This document shows positions 44,649 to 54,971 of a DNA stretch of 64,000 nucleotides, piece after piece. The notes beneath the pieces were generated by a model. The model had not been told where the DNA came from and did no database searches. It was given only the letters and a program-made list of their open reading frames with translations. The translations under genes and the position numbers were made by a program. The stretch's first letter is position 1. Each line of letters begins with the position of its first letter. The DNA is from Endocalyx cinctus (taxonomy: Eukaryota > Ascomycota > Sordariomycetes > Amphisphaeriales > Apiosporaceae), in assembly GCA_001600455.1 (NCBI GenBank), contig BCKC01000001.1:828914-892913 (forward strand). The letters run 5' to 3'.

Positions 44649-46041
44649 ATGGAAGAAGCTTTAAAAAGCATCGAACATCTGGCGAGGACGGTGGATGGAG
44701 AATCCCGCAAACGGCTCATAGGCGGACTTCAAAAACTCGCGTACTCACTTGAAACTCCCGACGACGCTCTGCACAGATATGGATCAATGGTAAGGACGAT
44801 ATGCCGTTATTAGCAATATGTGGCTACTGATGTAAATGTAGAATCTTCAAACCGCCGTCGTCATTATTGGGTTTGACCTTGGTCTTTTCAGGCGCGTTGT
44901 CAATGCAAAGAATCCCGTCGCTGTGGAACAGATTTCTGAGCAAGCCGGTGCCGATAAATTATTTCTAGGTTTTCAATGTCGATTAATCTATAATATGATA
45001 TGATTGCTAAACTTGAATAGGTCGAATCTTGAGATACCTTGCTGGTATTGGTGTTATTGACGAGCTCGGTAGCGGTCAATATGGCGCCAACCAAACCACC
45101 AGAAATCTGAGTGAGGACGTCGCTGAAGCTGGCATCAAACATTAATGTAATTTTTCTTCTTATGGGAATATTTAGACTATATCATCTTGCTTGCTAACTC
45201 TATTGCATCACCCCATAGTTTCGCCACGGTGTCACCGCAGTACCAAGCCCTTCCAGCTTTTCTGAAAAAGACGGCGTATCGAAACCCCACCGACGAACTA
45301 CATACCGCATTTCAAGATGCATGGAAGACATCTCTACACGGATTTTCCTGGTTCTCAGAGCATCCCGAGAACCTCGCCTACTTCAACGACTTCATGGCCT
45401 TCCGGCGCGAGCCTGAGCTCTCATGGCTCACGGTCTATCCTGTGATAGAACAAATAAAGGATTGGAGCCCAGAAAAGCTCTTATACGTCAACATAGGGGG
45501 GGGGGATCGGACATCAAAGTGCCCAGCTTCTTAATATGTACCCCGATATACCCGGCCGCGTGGTCTTGCAAGACTTGCCCCATTCAATCGCCAACGCCCT
45601 ACCTACCCCCAAGGTGGAAAACATGGTCCACGACTTTTTCGAGCCACAGCCCTTACAAGGTAAGTAAGAGAGTTCAGACGGCTCACACACTGTACGCATG
45701 CTGATTGATCTCAAATTCTTATGACAGGGGCCAAATTTTACTTCGTCAGAGGCGTACTACATAATCACCCACCGCATAAAGTTCGTAAGCTACTCGTCAA
45801 TATCAAGTCAGCCATGAGCTCGGAGTCCATCCTATTAATCGATGAAATCATCTTGCCGCAGACGGGCGCGCATATCGATGCGGTATCAATGGATATTACC
45901 ATGTTGTCCGCTTTCGCGGGCATGGAACGAACTGAACAACAATGGGATGCTATGTTTGATGAGGTGGGTTTGCAATTGGTCAAGACGTATATGTATAACC
46001 CAGTGAGCCACGAAGGGGTGATGGACATCCGATTGGCATGA
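44649..46041 (+). pseudogene. O-methyltransferase, damaged (frameshift in SAM motif, lost splice donor)
   Basis: SAM-dependent class II O-methyltransferase of fungal metabolite clusters. Exons 44649-44789, 44842-44968, 45021-45142, 45219-45659 and 45728-46041 carry MEEALKSIEHLARTV, a winged-helix part (GRILRYLAGIGVIDELGSG), YQALPAFLKKTAYRNPTD, the SAM motif, DIPGRVVLQDLPHSIANALP, FFEPQPLQGAKFYFVRGVLH and a C-terminal LLIDEIILPQTGA. There are two lesions. A run of ten G (45496-45505) shifts the frame inside VNIGGGIGHQS; nine would restore it. After exon 3 the reading meets TAA and no in-phase GT donor exists before GTAATT at 45147. Family length is otherwise complete. The G-run could be a sequencing error. 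The splice defect is independent of it. Confidence 0.75.
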
Positions 46042-46314
46042 ACCAAAAATTCGGTGCTGCTAGTAATTACGTATAACTTAATCTGTTACGAAGTAGAAAT
46101 ATAACACTGTGGAAGTTAATAAAGTGTCTGTCTTTGAATGAAGAGAAACAGCACAGGGTACATGAGTGCTTTCACAAGTGACGATTTAGTTAGATATGAT
46201 GATTATAAGAATGCAAATGGCCAGGTGGTAGAATGTATCATTGAGGATTTGGACATGCTATCTAACTAAGTTTTCCATACAACTCCACTACATCAGCATC
46301 GTCAAAAGTACGGC

Positions 46315-47232
46315 TCAAGTGGTTTTCACAAGATCTTTTTCTCTTTCAAGAAATTGCTGAAAGGTTGTTAACGATAAGACGGTAGACAGGTAGTTTAGAT
46401 CAATGTAATCGGGCATGTACCGCATTGATCTTTCGCATCGAGTCTGAACAGTGAGACCTTTGGGGTCCTGCAAGTCGATTTCCTCATCAGTCATGAAGGC
46501 AGTTTTGATGTTGCGACCCATGGCTGAGCCGAGTCTATCCATCACCTGCTGCGCCGTTAATAATTCGGTGGCGAGTCCGACGGCTTGGCCGTGAAATCGG
46601 GCCGGGTCCTGGAACCCGGATGTGGCGAAATGTGCGATATCCTCGTGGTCGATGAGGCCGAGAAGCGAGTCGGGCCTAAGGGTTGTCGTCCAGCAGCCCT
46701 GCTCCAATATCTCGGTGTAAATATTGATGTTGGGCTCGAGAAAGTTGGTCATGAAATAAGCTGGGCGCAAGAGGGTCCAGGAATCCATGCCGCCGTTGAC
46801 CACAGCCTCCTCAACGCCCTTTTTGGCGGCGAGGAGGCCGTACAGAACGGTTCCGGGTTCGAGCCGGTCATCCGTGCCGTACATAGAAACGCCGAGACTT
46901 GTCGACGAGATGATTTGTTTGACGCCTTCCGTTCTGGCAATTGAGACAATGTTCTCCGCCTGGCGTCTCTCTCGATCAGGGTCGTCGATGCAAGGCATAA
47001 GACACAAGAACAACTTGTCGCAACCCGCGATACTAGCACGAAGCGCCTCGCTGTTGTCCCAGTCACCAACGGTGATATTCACTCCTTGGCTCGCTAAGGC
47101 GATTGACTGGGCAGACTCCGGGTCACGAACCAATGTGTGAACTTTCCAGCCTATAGAGCGGAGTTGTCTAGCCAGCGCGCCGCCCTGGAATCCGGTGGCC
47201 CCAGAGACGAAGACGGTGTGGGTGGACGACAT
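46315..47232 (-). CDS. NmrA-like NAD(P)-binding protein
   Basis: Atypical SDR of the NmrA/isoflavone-reductase group; acts as a redox sensor, regulator or reductase. Single exon, 305 residues, start MSSTHTVFVSGATGFQGGAL with the GxxGxxG loop at residues 10-16. Next come KVHTLVRDPESAQSI (NADP-type Arg), GVNITVGDWDNSEALRASI, CDKLFLCLMP, VKQIISSTSLGVSMYG, a Lys in AAKKGVEEAVVNGGMDSWTL, RPAYFMTNFLEP and GLIDHEDIAHFA. It reads intact. It lies tail-to-tail with the O-methyltransferase (273 bases apart), and the P450 follows on the same strand. In clusters such proteins often reduce an intermediate. Confidence 0.87.
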   Translation of the reverse strand: MSSTHTVFVSGATGFQGGALARQLRSIGWKVHTLVRDPESAQSIALASQGVNITVGDWDNSEALRASIAGCDKLFLCLMPCIDDPDRERRQAENIVSIARTEGVKQIISSTSLGVSMYGTDDRLEPGTVLYGLLAAKKGVEEAVVNGGMDSWTLLRPAYFMTNFLEPNINIYTEILEQGCWTTTLRPDSLLGLIDHEDIAHFATSGFQDPARFHGQAVGLATELLTAQQVMDRLGSAMGRNIKTAFMTDEEIDLQDPKGLTVQTRCERSMRYMPDYIDLNYLSTVLSLTTFQQFLEREKDLVKTT

Positions 47233-48219
47233 GATAGACGATTAAGAGACCTAGAAGTATCTTTTACAGAGGAAGGAGACAGATGATGGAATAACAAAGT
47301 CAAATAAGTAAAATAAACACTTTCACTGAGGTTGGTTGGAACTTTAGGTAATAGCTGAAACTTCATGAGATTGAACTTGGGTAAGTAGCGATTGGGACGA
47401 AAATCTGGAATTAATATGTCTTCGTGCAAAAATTCGGCTTGATGCAATTCCCTTAGGGTCTAAAGTGTACTTGTTATCGCTTTAATACCATGGTACATAT
47501 ATAAGGTACGTAGTAAGTATGCTATTGTAGCCTAATACGAACCAACGTCCGTCAATACCCTAACTCATTCTACGTACCGACAAGTCGTAATCCTAATTTA
47601 CTTGTTGGTGTGGAAATAGCGTAATATTATTTAAAAACATTTCCAGTTAGGAACAGGGGAGTTGGGGGCGACAAACAGGGGATAGAAAAAGTGATGATCG
47701 GTGGCTGCTGGCAGGGTTCATAATTGTAGACACACCCCTTTAGTGGGGATCAAGATGCTACTTGTCGACAACATGGCATAGTGTGGCGGTGCTAAACAGA
47801 TGACTAACCCAGAGTCTTTTATTATTAGTTAAACCCCGCAAAGCTATATGTAGTTAGTTTCTAGTTTCATCATTAATCAAGATATAGCGAGTTGGCAGAG
47901 TCTTCTGTCTTGTTCTCTCTCTCATTATAGTCGTAGGTATTACGGAGTAGGTATTGTTGCAATAATGGTAATTAGGTAATTAGCTTAGAGATGTGGTTTG
48001 TGCACACACACCACCTACTTCTGAATGATTCTGTTGAACAGAATCATTCAACACCATATTCAATAGATCATCAACATCGTACTTTCGTTATTCTTTTTCC
48101 TTTTACGAATTCGTAAATTTGCCTCAACAGATATAAAGAAAAATAAATCAGCAGCCGAATTTTCTAATAAGTCGTATACGTACATATCGGTCCGATCTGA
48201 CAATACGTGTGTACATCAC
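47233..48219. other. intergenic between NmrA-like and P450 genes
   Basis: AT-rich with no supported gene. It holds TATATAAGG at about 47498, upstream of the NmrA gene, and the perfect palindrome listed at 48023-48049. Confidence 0.45.
48023..48049. repeat. perfect 27-base palindrome
   Basis: Arms GAATGATTCTGTT and AACAGAATCATTC are exact inverted copies around a single G. It could form a strong hairpin or be a dimer site. It lies 170 bases beyond the P450 stop and 790 bases before the NmrA start, so neither gene obviously owns it. Confidence 0.6.
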
Positions 48220-50004
48220 TTAATCCCGATGCAAAGCCGCAGTAGCAAATAATGCCCCCTTGCTTCTGGTTCCAATAGCAAACTGGTCACTTTCACATAA
48301 GAAATCCTGTGCACAAGCACCTTCAAGTTGAAAATCAAACCGTTGAACAAGAGCAGCGACAAGTATGTACATCTCGGCCCAAGCAAGGCTAGATAATCAC
48401 GCGAATTAGTAAAATATATTACGTCTTTCAATATTCCGTAAGGACAATGGATAGAGAATAAAATTAAAACTCACTGCATCCCAAGACAAACTCTCGTTCC
48501 TCTGGAGAATGGCGCAAATGTCTTATCTACTTTCTTCCGCGCATCGGGTTGCATCCACCTCTCGGGATTAAAGGTATGGGGATCGGGGTATATAGTATCA
48601 TCCGAGTGCATCAAGACAAGGGTCATTCCTACAGGAGTTCCGGCCGGTATTTTCCATTCGCCGTATGTAAGGTCTGTATTTGGTGATATACGTGCCATGC
48701 GTGTCGCGATAGCAGGACTGAGGCGGAGTCCCTCCATCAATGTAGCAGTAAGGTATGGTAACTGTTCTAAGCTTTTTAGTTCCGGTGTTCCGTGAGACTG
48801 CGACAATTCGTGGCGAATTCGTCGAAGAATCTCAGGGTTGTTGAACATATGGAAAAATATAACACGTAAGGCACTGGCTGTCGTCTCAAACCCGGCACCT
48901 GTGATGGTCGATACATCTTGGAATACACGGGTCGGAGTCTTTTCCGAAGGGGGGAGTTTGGACTCCATGATTTCGTGTACAATTGTACGACGGGCTGTGT
49001 CTTGTGATTTTACTTTGGCCATCAGGTTGAGCGCATCTTGCCGAGTTTCCTACTCCGCCATAACTCGCGTGAGAATGCGAAATTGCGGGTAATGGGTGGG
49101 ATCGAAGGGAAACTGGGCTGCGGTAGGGTGGTATAAACTTACCTCGACATGTTGAAAAAAGATTTTCGTCCCGTGATCACCAATCTTCATGATCCAGCTA
49201 ATCGGGATAGACATCAACAGAGTAGAGACGAAACGCACATGCTTAGACAGTCGCCAAATCTGACCGGAACCACCACTAGCAACAACCATGGCCTCATCAA
49301 AATCTTCGCGCCCCAGACTGTTATAGCTTTTACTAAGAATAAAATCATTAGCAACATCACGGGCAAACGCAGTAATGGCCGCGCCGAGGTTCAGGCGAGC
49401 GTTATTGAGACTTGATGTTTTATTAGCCGTGGCGAAGGCGGTAAGTCGAGCACAGAGCTTTTCTAAATGCGCATGGATAAGGTCCTGTTGGGCGGAAACT
49501 TTCGCTTTAGAAAAAAAGGGACCGAGAGGCTGTCGCCGCGCTTTGTGAAGGTCGTGACTCGATGTAAAAAGCGTGGCGCCATGGGCTGCAAATGCATCGA
49601 CAGTCCATGCATATTTGTCCCATTGACCGTCTTGACGATAAAGCGTTTCAAAGAATGCCGGGTCGCTAACGTGAAGTTCGAATGGAGAAATTCGTATCAT
49701 AGGTCCTAATATACCAACATATTATTTCAGGTTATAGTCAATTCAAAATTATAAGTATAGGATTTAATAATGGGACGAAAGAAATACCATATTGCTTATG
49801 CAATTCTGCAATCTTAAACGTATATTGCCCGTTTTGATAGACATCGTAATAAGCTTCGTACCATCGGGAAATAGCTGCCAGCTTTGGTCCAGGAAAACGG
49901 CTAAGCGGGTGGAGAAAAAGGCGATAAAAGATCAAGGTACAATAATAAGCGGTCACCGATACGATGATGCTCCGGAATGACAATAACGGAAATAAAAGCT
50001 CCAT
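48220..50004 (-). CDS. cytochrome P450 monooxygenase
   Basis: ER-anchored heme oxygenase of metabolite pathways. Four exons. The start MELLFPLLSFRSIIVSV is a membrane anchor, followed by LFLHPLSRFPGPKLAAIS (Pro-rich hinge). Splicing links KQYG to PMIRISPFELHVSDP and, over 49050-49142, HVE to ETRQDALNLMAKV. The I-helix is GAGFETTAS, the K-helix EGLRLS gives ExxR, FNPERW is the PERF block, and FAPFSRGTRVCLGM is the heme loop with the Cys ligand. A last intron joins LGM to HLAWAEMYILVAALVQRFDF, ending LHRD at 48220. About 510 residues, all key motifs intact. It appears to be one of only two undamaged genes of this cluster. Confidence 0.88.
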
Positions 50005-51003
50005 AATAAAATATAACGTTTGATAGCTAGTAACAGGAGAAAAACAACACTAGCAAAATGAACTCAAAGGAAAAAAAAAAAGGGAAAAATGAAAAAGATG
50101 ATAAGAATGGGGCAAAAGAGCAAGAAAACGTGGGCATCGCAAAGTTCCTGAAAATTAGGTACCTACCTGCCAGCCTGCCTACCTAACGAGCTACCTTATA
50201 ACTGCCTGACTTATCTACTTACCATTTATCATATTTTTTATGTTGCTTTTAGGAGTTGAAATGTAAGTAAGTACGAGGCAGTATATGCATGCACCAGGCG
50301 GCCTTGGTGCACTAGCCAAAATAAACACCCCACCCGTAATACTAGTAGATACGGTTTTAAGTACTTAAGTACCTACTTAGTACCTAGCCTGCCTACCTAG
50401 GTAGGTTACCAGGTAGGTACCCTGGGTACGTAGAGACGATGACAGGGATGTATATCCTAGACTATAGTTACATCTCAGGAAAGCCGAAAAGTCCCGTACC
50501 GTAGCGTAGTATAGGTCATAATTATTGGAGGCCTGGAGGCAGAAAAAATGTGTAAGATGCTTGGATTTTTCCAGTTTCTATAAGTACTATCTTCCTGAAT
50601 TAAGTATGTACATGTAGCAGAAAGAAAATCTGTTAAAGCGATATGATTTTATAACCTAGTTAGTTACCTGAAGGGTGGAACAGGGTACTTTGTACCTACT
50701 ACCCACCTAACAAATCGGATATTAGCGGGGGCCGGGTCCTACCGGCAGATTTTGTGACGCAGGTCGGCTGCGGCAGCTGTGCAGTGCCGCAACGAGCAGA
50801 ACCAGTCAGTTTCAACCAAGTCACTAAATCCTTCATCGTTATTTACATTGTCATGTCTCATTCGTCCAGTTCACAATTTACTTCTTGTCCAAAGAGGTAG
50901 ATTTTCATATACAAAACATCATATCATTATCATCATTAACTATTTAATCGTTTAAAATATATATTTATATTGAGAAACATCGATAGTGACTAGGGGCATC
51001 ACA
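50005..51003. other. divergent promoter region, P450 and MFS
   Basis: The P450 and the transporter point away from each other, so these 1.0 kb hold both promoters. The stretch 50150-50420 is built of CCTACCTA/TAGGTAGG and AAGTACTTAAGTACC words, a low-complexity pattern common between genes here (also 53.3-53.4 kb). No gene is seen. Confidence 0.5.
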
Positions 51004-53221
51004 ATGGCTTCTCCCGAACATGCTGAAGTGAAAACTTCCTCTCAAATTCACCAAGAAGAATCGACAGCCGTTGTTCAACAAGCCCTAATCACTGGCGCCC
51101 CTTCTGCAGCTGAACAATTTAAGGCAGAATCAGACCGCCCGAGTCTGAATCAATATGTGACGGGTATCAAGCTGGTCGTGATCGTTGCTAGTGTAGCTTT
51201 AGCATGCTTCCTCATGCTTATTGATACTATGGTTATTAGCACGGTAGGATCTTGTACCATAATTTGGGATGTGTACTTTTATATCTGCATGAAAATACAA
51301 GTCCAGCTGACATCGACTTCGTTTTCACAAAGGCTATCCCTCGAATTACCGATGAGTTTAACTCGCTACCAGACGTCGGTTGGTATGCGAGTGCCTACCA
51401 GTTTGGTAGGTGAGTGACTGCCTTTCGTATTTCGTCCCTTTCGAGTCCCCATCGCCCTTCTAATTAAACGTTAATTCAGCGCCGCACCGCAACCACTAGC
51501 GGGCAAAATATATACCCATTTTAAGCTCAAGGTTTGTATTGTCCCTCTATATTTTTAACATGGTCCTCATATGCTTCGATATCAATATATAACTCACGAA
51601 TATATCGTTTATAGTGGTCCTTTCTCGTCTTCTTCGGTATTTTTGAACTAGGTTCTGTCCTCTGCGGCGCCGCCCCCTCCTCGGTAGTCCTTATAATTGG
51701 CCGTGCAGTGGCTGGTCTAGGCGCTGCCGGAATCATCAATGGAGCTATCATCATCATCTCCGGTTGTGCTCCTTTGGAGAAGCGTGCAGGTAAATCAAGC
51801 TTGACATTTCTGGTCAGAATTCTCATTGACGAATATGAATTTACTAGGTTTAATCGGCTTGACCGTGGGCCGTATGTGCTCGTCCCTTTCCTGTCCACAC
51901 AACAGTCCATTGTATCATCAAGTTTCGTTCTCACCATTTTGAAAATAGTTAGCCAATTAGGTTTAGCCCTTGGCCCTCTTATTGGCGGGGCACTCACCAC
52001 GTACGCTTCGTGGAGATGGTGTAAGAATCCTTAACAATTTCATCCCGGCAGGCGGCGAAAAAAGAGAATCGTTCCACATCTAATCTTTCAAACATAGGCT
52101 TCTATATCAATCTGCCTATTGGCGCAGTAACTGCCCTGGTAATCGCTTCAGTCCACGTACCAGAGCAGATACCTAAAGCAAACGCGACCGAGGTCTTCTC
52201 GAAGTTATATCACTATCTCGACCTCTCAGGGTTCGTTCTGTTTGCCCCATCCGTCCTCCAACTCTTGCTCGCTCTCCAGTATGGAGGCAACGCGTTCGCG
52301 TGGGGGTCATCTCAGGTCATTGGCCTCTTCGTTGGCTCCGTCGCCAACTTCGCAGTTTGGCTTCTTTGGAATCGATATAAAGGTGATAGTGCTCTACTCC
52401 CTCATTCAATGATCTGTCGAAGGACGGTCTGGACGGCTGGTTTATATCAGGCCCTCTTCCTTTCCGCTCTCTACGGGGCGACGTATTATCTTCCCTTATA
52501 CTTCCAAGCGATCAACGGTGCGCCGGCTTTCCTGAGTGGCGTCTACCTTCTCCCGACAATTTTACCTGAATTATTCTCGGCTGCGGCAGCGGGAGCAATC
52601 TGTGAGTTTTACAAACCTGTTCACTCGCCACGGATTTAGCATGTGTGCGGTTTGCTTTCACGAGTTTAGTTATTGACCCATTATAGTGATGAAAGTGGGA
52701 TATGCGATTCCTCCGATCTTTGTAGCTTCTACTCTAGTTGCCACCGGAAGTGGCCTGTACTCTTTACTCCGACCTGGCAGTCCGACAGGTTGGTGGGTTG
52801 GATTTCAAATCATTGCTGGCGTGGGGTCAGGGCTTGGGCTAAACTTGGTCAGCCAACACATCTCCTAATTATCTCAGAAAAACTTTAGGATTAGCTAATC
52901 ATAATTTTCATTTTCTAGGCAATTATCGCGGTACAAGCTGCCGTGTCTGAACAGGAGTTATCTTCAGCTATGGCTTTTGTCGTATTTACGCAATCACTAG
53001 GGCCAGCCATCTTCTTAGCGTTAAGCAACGTCATATTCGTTGAGAGCCTCAAATCACAATTACCCCAACAAGCGCCAGGAATCGACACAATGGCAATTAT
53101 CAAGGCTGGCGCCACGCATTTCCGCGAAATTGTGTCGCCACAAGTTGGCGGATCCGTATTTGGGGGCGTATCGGTGAGAGCCATGCGAAATGTGTCATTG
53201 GGGTCCAGAACTAACCCCTGA
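51004..53221 (+). pseudogene. DHA2-type MFS drug transporter, C-terminus lost
   Basis: Proton-driven efflux pump family with 14 segments. The ATG at 51004 (MASPEHAEVKTSS) is followed by about eight short introns. TM1 is VVIVASVALACFLMLIDTMV, then [36 protein letters not shown], the antiporter motif LALGPLIGGALTTYASWRW, CFYINLPIGAV, YYLPLYFQAINGAPAFLSGV and AVSEQELSSAMAFVVFTQSL. After THFREIVSPQVGGS, where relatives continue into segment 14, the reading turns into unrelated residues and stops at 53219-53221. A matching segment-14 tail lies at 54822-54971. So the gene is split, with 1.6 kb of foreign DNA in its last exon. The shortened product may be inactive. Confidence 0.75.
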
Positions 53222-53618
53222 TAAAGATGTAACGCAATATAAGTATCTAGTATAGTTACCTTAAGGTAGTACGTAGCTGCTTATACATCAATATCGACCC
53301 CGCACCACGTAATTACGTGATATTAAGTGCCGGAGGGCGCCCAGTGCAAGGATAAGAAAGGTACATGCATATAAATGTACTTATATACCTACCTCCCTAG
53401 GTACCTAGTTATGTACTTAAGTACCAACTAGCCTAGGTAATTAGATACGACTGTTGTCGGGTACGGCATAGTGTGTATCTACCGAAGCAATGTTCAAACG
53501 CCCTTGTGTGCATTTCCCCCGTCTCTGCTGGTCCCAAGGAATCTACTTTTCGAAGAGACAAACACACTTGTGTCTACATAGGTCACAATTGTATCAGATC
53601 CGCAGTCAAAAATCTGCT
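53222..53618. other. low-complexity spacer before the GST
   Basis: Contains TACCTACCTCCCTAGGTACCTA-like words at 53380-53420. Part of 53192-53260 may be a very diverged LTR fragment (ACTAACCCCTGATAAAG resembles an inner LTR word), but I cannot support that firmly. Confidence 0.35.
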
Positions 53619-54520
53619 ATGGGCCAGTTTTATACGCCCGATACGCCGGCGGAAGTCAAGAGTGCCAAAGGTATCCATATACTCACGGCTAATACGGGAA
53701 ATGGCCAATCTATACAAATCTACCTCGAGGAGCTTGCCGAAACCTATGGCATTTCTTGGACCTCAAGTCTCATTAACATATGGTCTAACGAGAACAAAAA
53801 AGAGTGTACGTTGTGAAATAGGAAGTGAGCTAGTGACAGCTTTATCTAATGTAGTATAGGGTTTCTTCGACTGAATCCCAATGGTCGCATCCCCGTGGTG
53901 ATTGACAACAAGCATACTCCACCTATTACCGTGCACGAGTCCTCGGCCAGCCTACTCTATCTACTTGAAGATGTAGATATTGAGAAGAAGTTTGGGTTTA
54001 AGGATAAACTTGAGCATAACGAGCTGCTTTAATGGCTGTTCTTCTGACACGGCTCTGGTGCGCCTTACCAAGGGCAGCTGATTTACTTCTCTAAGGCCGC
54101 GCCGGAGAAGATGGAGTGTTAGTGAGATCGTCCTATCATATAGCCGCAATAGAGATCATAAGAAACTGATCCAATCCTTGATCCATTTTAGACGCAATCT
54201 CTCGATATCGAAAAGAAACTCTGCGCGTCTTCGGCGTGCTTGAGATTCGTCTTTCTGGGAAGTTTACCGGCCAGCCCAGAGATTATCTAGCGGGCGCTGG
54301 GAAGGGCAAGTACTCCATCGCCGATATCAAAACCTGGCCTTGGGTCAGCTATTGGGAAACGTGCGGCATCACCAGAGAAGACTTGGAAGGGTTCCCATAC
54401 TTGCGGGACTGGATTGACAGGATCTCGCAGAGACCTGCTGTTAAAGCTGGAACCGGGCCGAAGTACAATCCGGGGCAGTTGGAAAGTATCTTAGTATGTG
54501 TGACGGAGGAGGGGGATTGA
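53619..54520 (+). pseudogene. glutathione S-transferase-like gene with two stop codons and an LTR in its 3' end
   Basis: Glutathione S-transferase of the URE2/GTT type, which conjugates glutathione to electrophiles. It begins MGQFYTPDTPAEVKSAKGIH, with a thioredoxin-like half (NGQSIQIYLEELAETYGISW, and after an intron FLRLNPNGRIPVVIDNKH, VHESSASLLYLLEDV). The C-terminal helical half reads ELL-TAA-WLFF-TGA-HGSGAPYQGQ. Relatives read ELLQWLFFWHGSGAP, so the TAA (54030-54032) and TGA (54045-54047) sit at Gln and Trp positions. A second intron leads to AISRYRKETLRVFGVLEIRL and YSIADIKTWPWV. The last seven codons are LTR sequence. The product cannot be full length. Confidence 0.8.
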
Positions 54521-54761
54521 ATGGGACTTGGTATCGGAGACGTTAAATTAAGGGGTGGAATCAAGCTTACTTACCCGGTTTGAGTTATTGACCAACCCCT
54601 GAATTACGTAGTACCAGCTCAGGAAGCATTATAAATAAGGTGTTGAGCTCCTGTTCGATTCATAGAAATAGATAGTTCCTTAAGCCCTAATTCAATGAGA
54701 TATTTACATAATATGATTACCAAGCTCTCAAATACCCTCCACAAGCTCTAACAATCTGACA
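54499..54761 (+). mobile_element. solo LTR (copy B) inserted in the GST 3' end
   Basis: 263 bases from TGTGACGG to AATCTGACA, same length as copy A. Flanking pentamers are GTATG (54494-54498) and GTATA (54762-54766), a target duplication with one transition. Inner features are a promoter-like CATTATAAATAAGG and a GAGCTCCTGTTCG word. There is no gag or pol around it, so it is a solo LTR. It supplies the final codons and stop of the GST reading frame. Confidence 0.8.
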
Positions 54762-54770
54762 GTATACTTG

Positions 54771-54821
54771 ATATGATTGCCAAGCTCCCGATTGCCCTCC
54801 ACAAGCTCTAATAATCTGACA
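54771..54821 (+). mobile_element. truncated LTR 3' end, same family
   Basis: ATATGATTGCCAAGCTCCCG and the following ACAAGCTCTAATAATCTGACA repeat the last 50 bases of copy B with several changes. It is closer to copy C in AGCTCCCG. It ends at the LTR terminus, exactly where the transporter tail begins, so an older insertion broke the MFS gene at this point. Confidence 0.65.
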
Positions 54822-54971
54822 GTTCTGGTGTCCTATAACACCGCAATAACATCGACATTCATAGTCGGCTTGGTCCTGGCCTCTTTCAGTATTATCGGTG
54901 TTATATTTGTAGAACGGAGGAGCGTCAAGACCTCAGAGGGTAAGAAGGTGGTGCCGGATGATGTGGCTTGA
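54822..54971 (+). pseudogene. stranded C-terminal exon part of the DHA2 MFS transporter
   Basis: In frame it reads VLVSYNTAITSTFIVGLVLA, then SFSIIGVIFVERRSVKTSEG and a stop after PDDVA. This is the last membrane segment and cytoplasmic tail seen at the end of 14-segment DHA2 transporters, and it is the very part missing from the gene ending at 53221. Joined in thought after VSPQVGGS it would complete a normal C-terminus. It has no start of its own. Confidence 0.65.

Noticed and set aside
53172..54822. A 1.65 kb intron explaining the split MFS transporter
   Set aside because: No GT donor near 53160 and the AG at 54822 give matching phase, and the interval contains a gene remnant and LTR ends, so insertion fits better.
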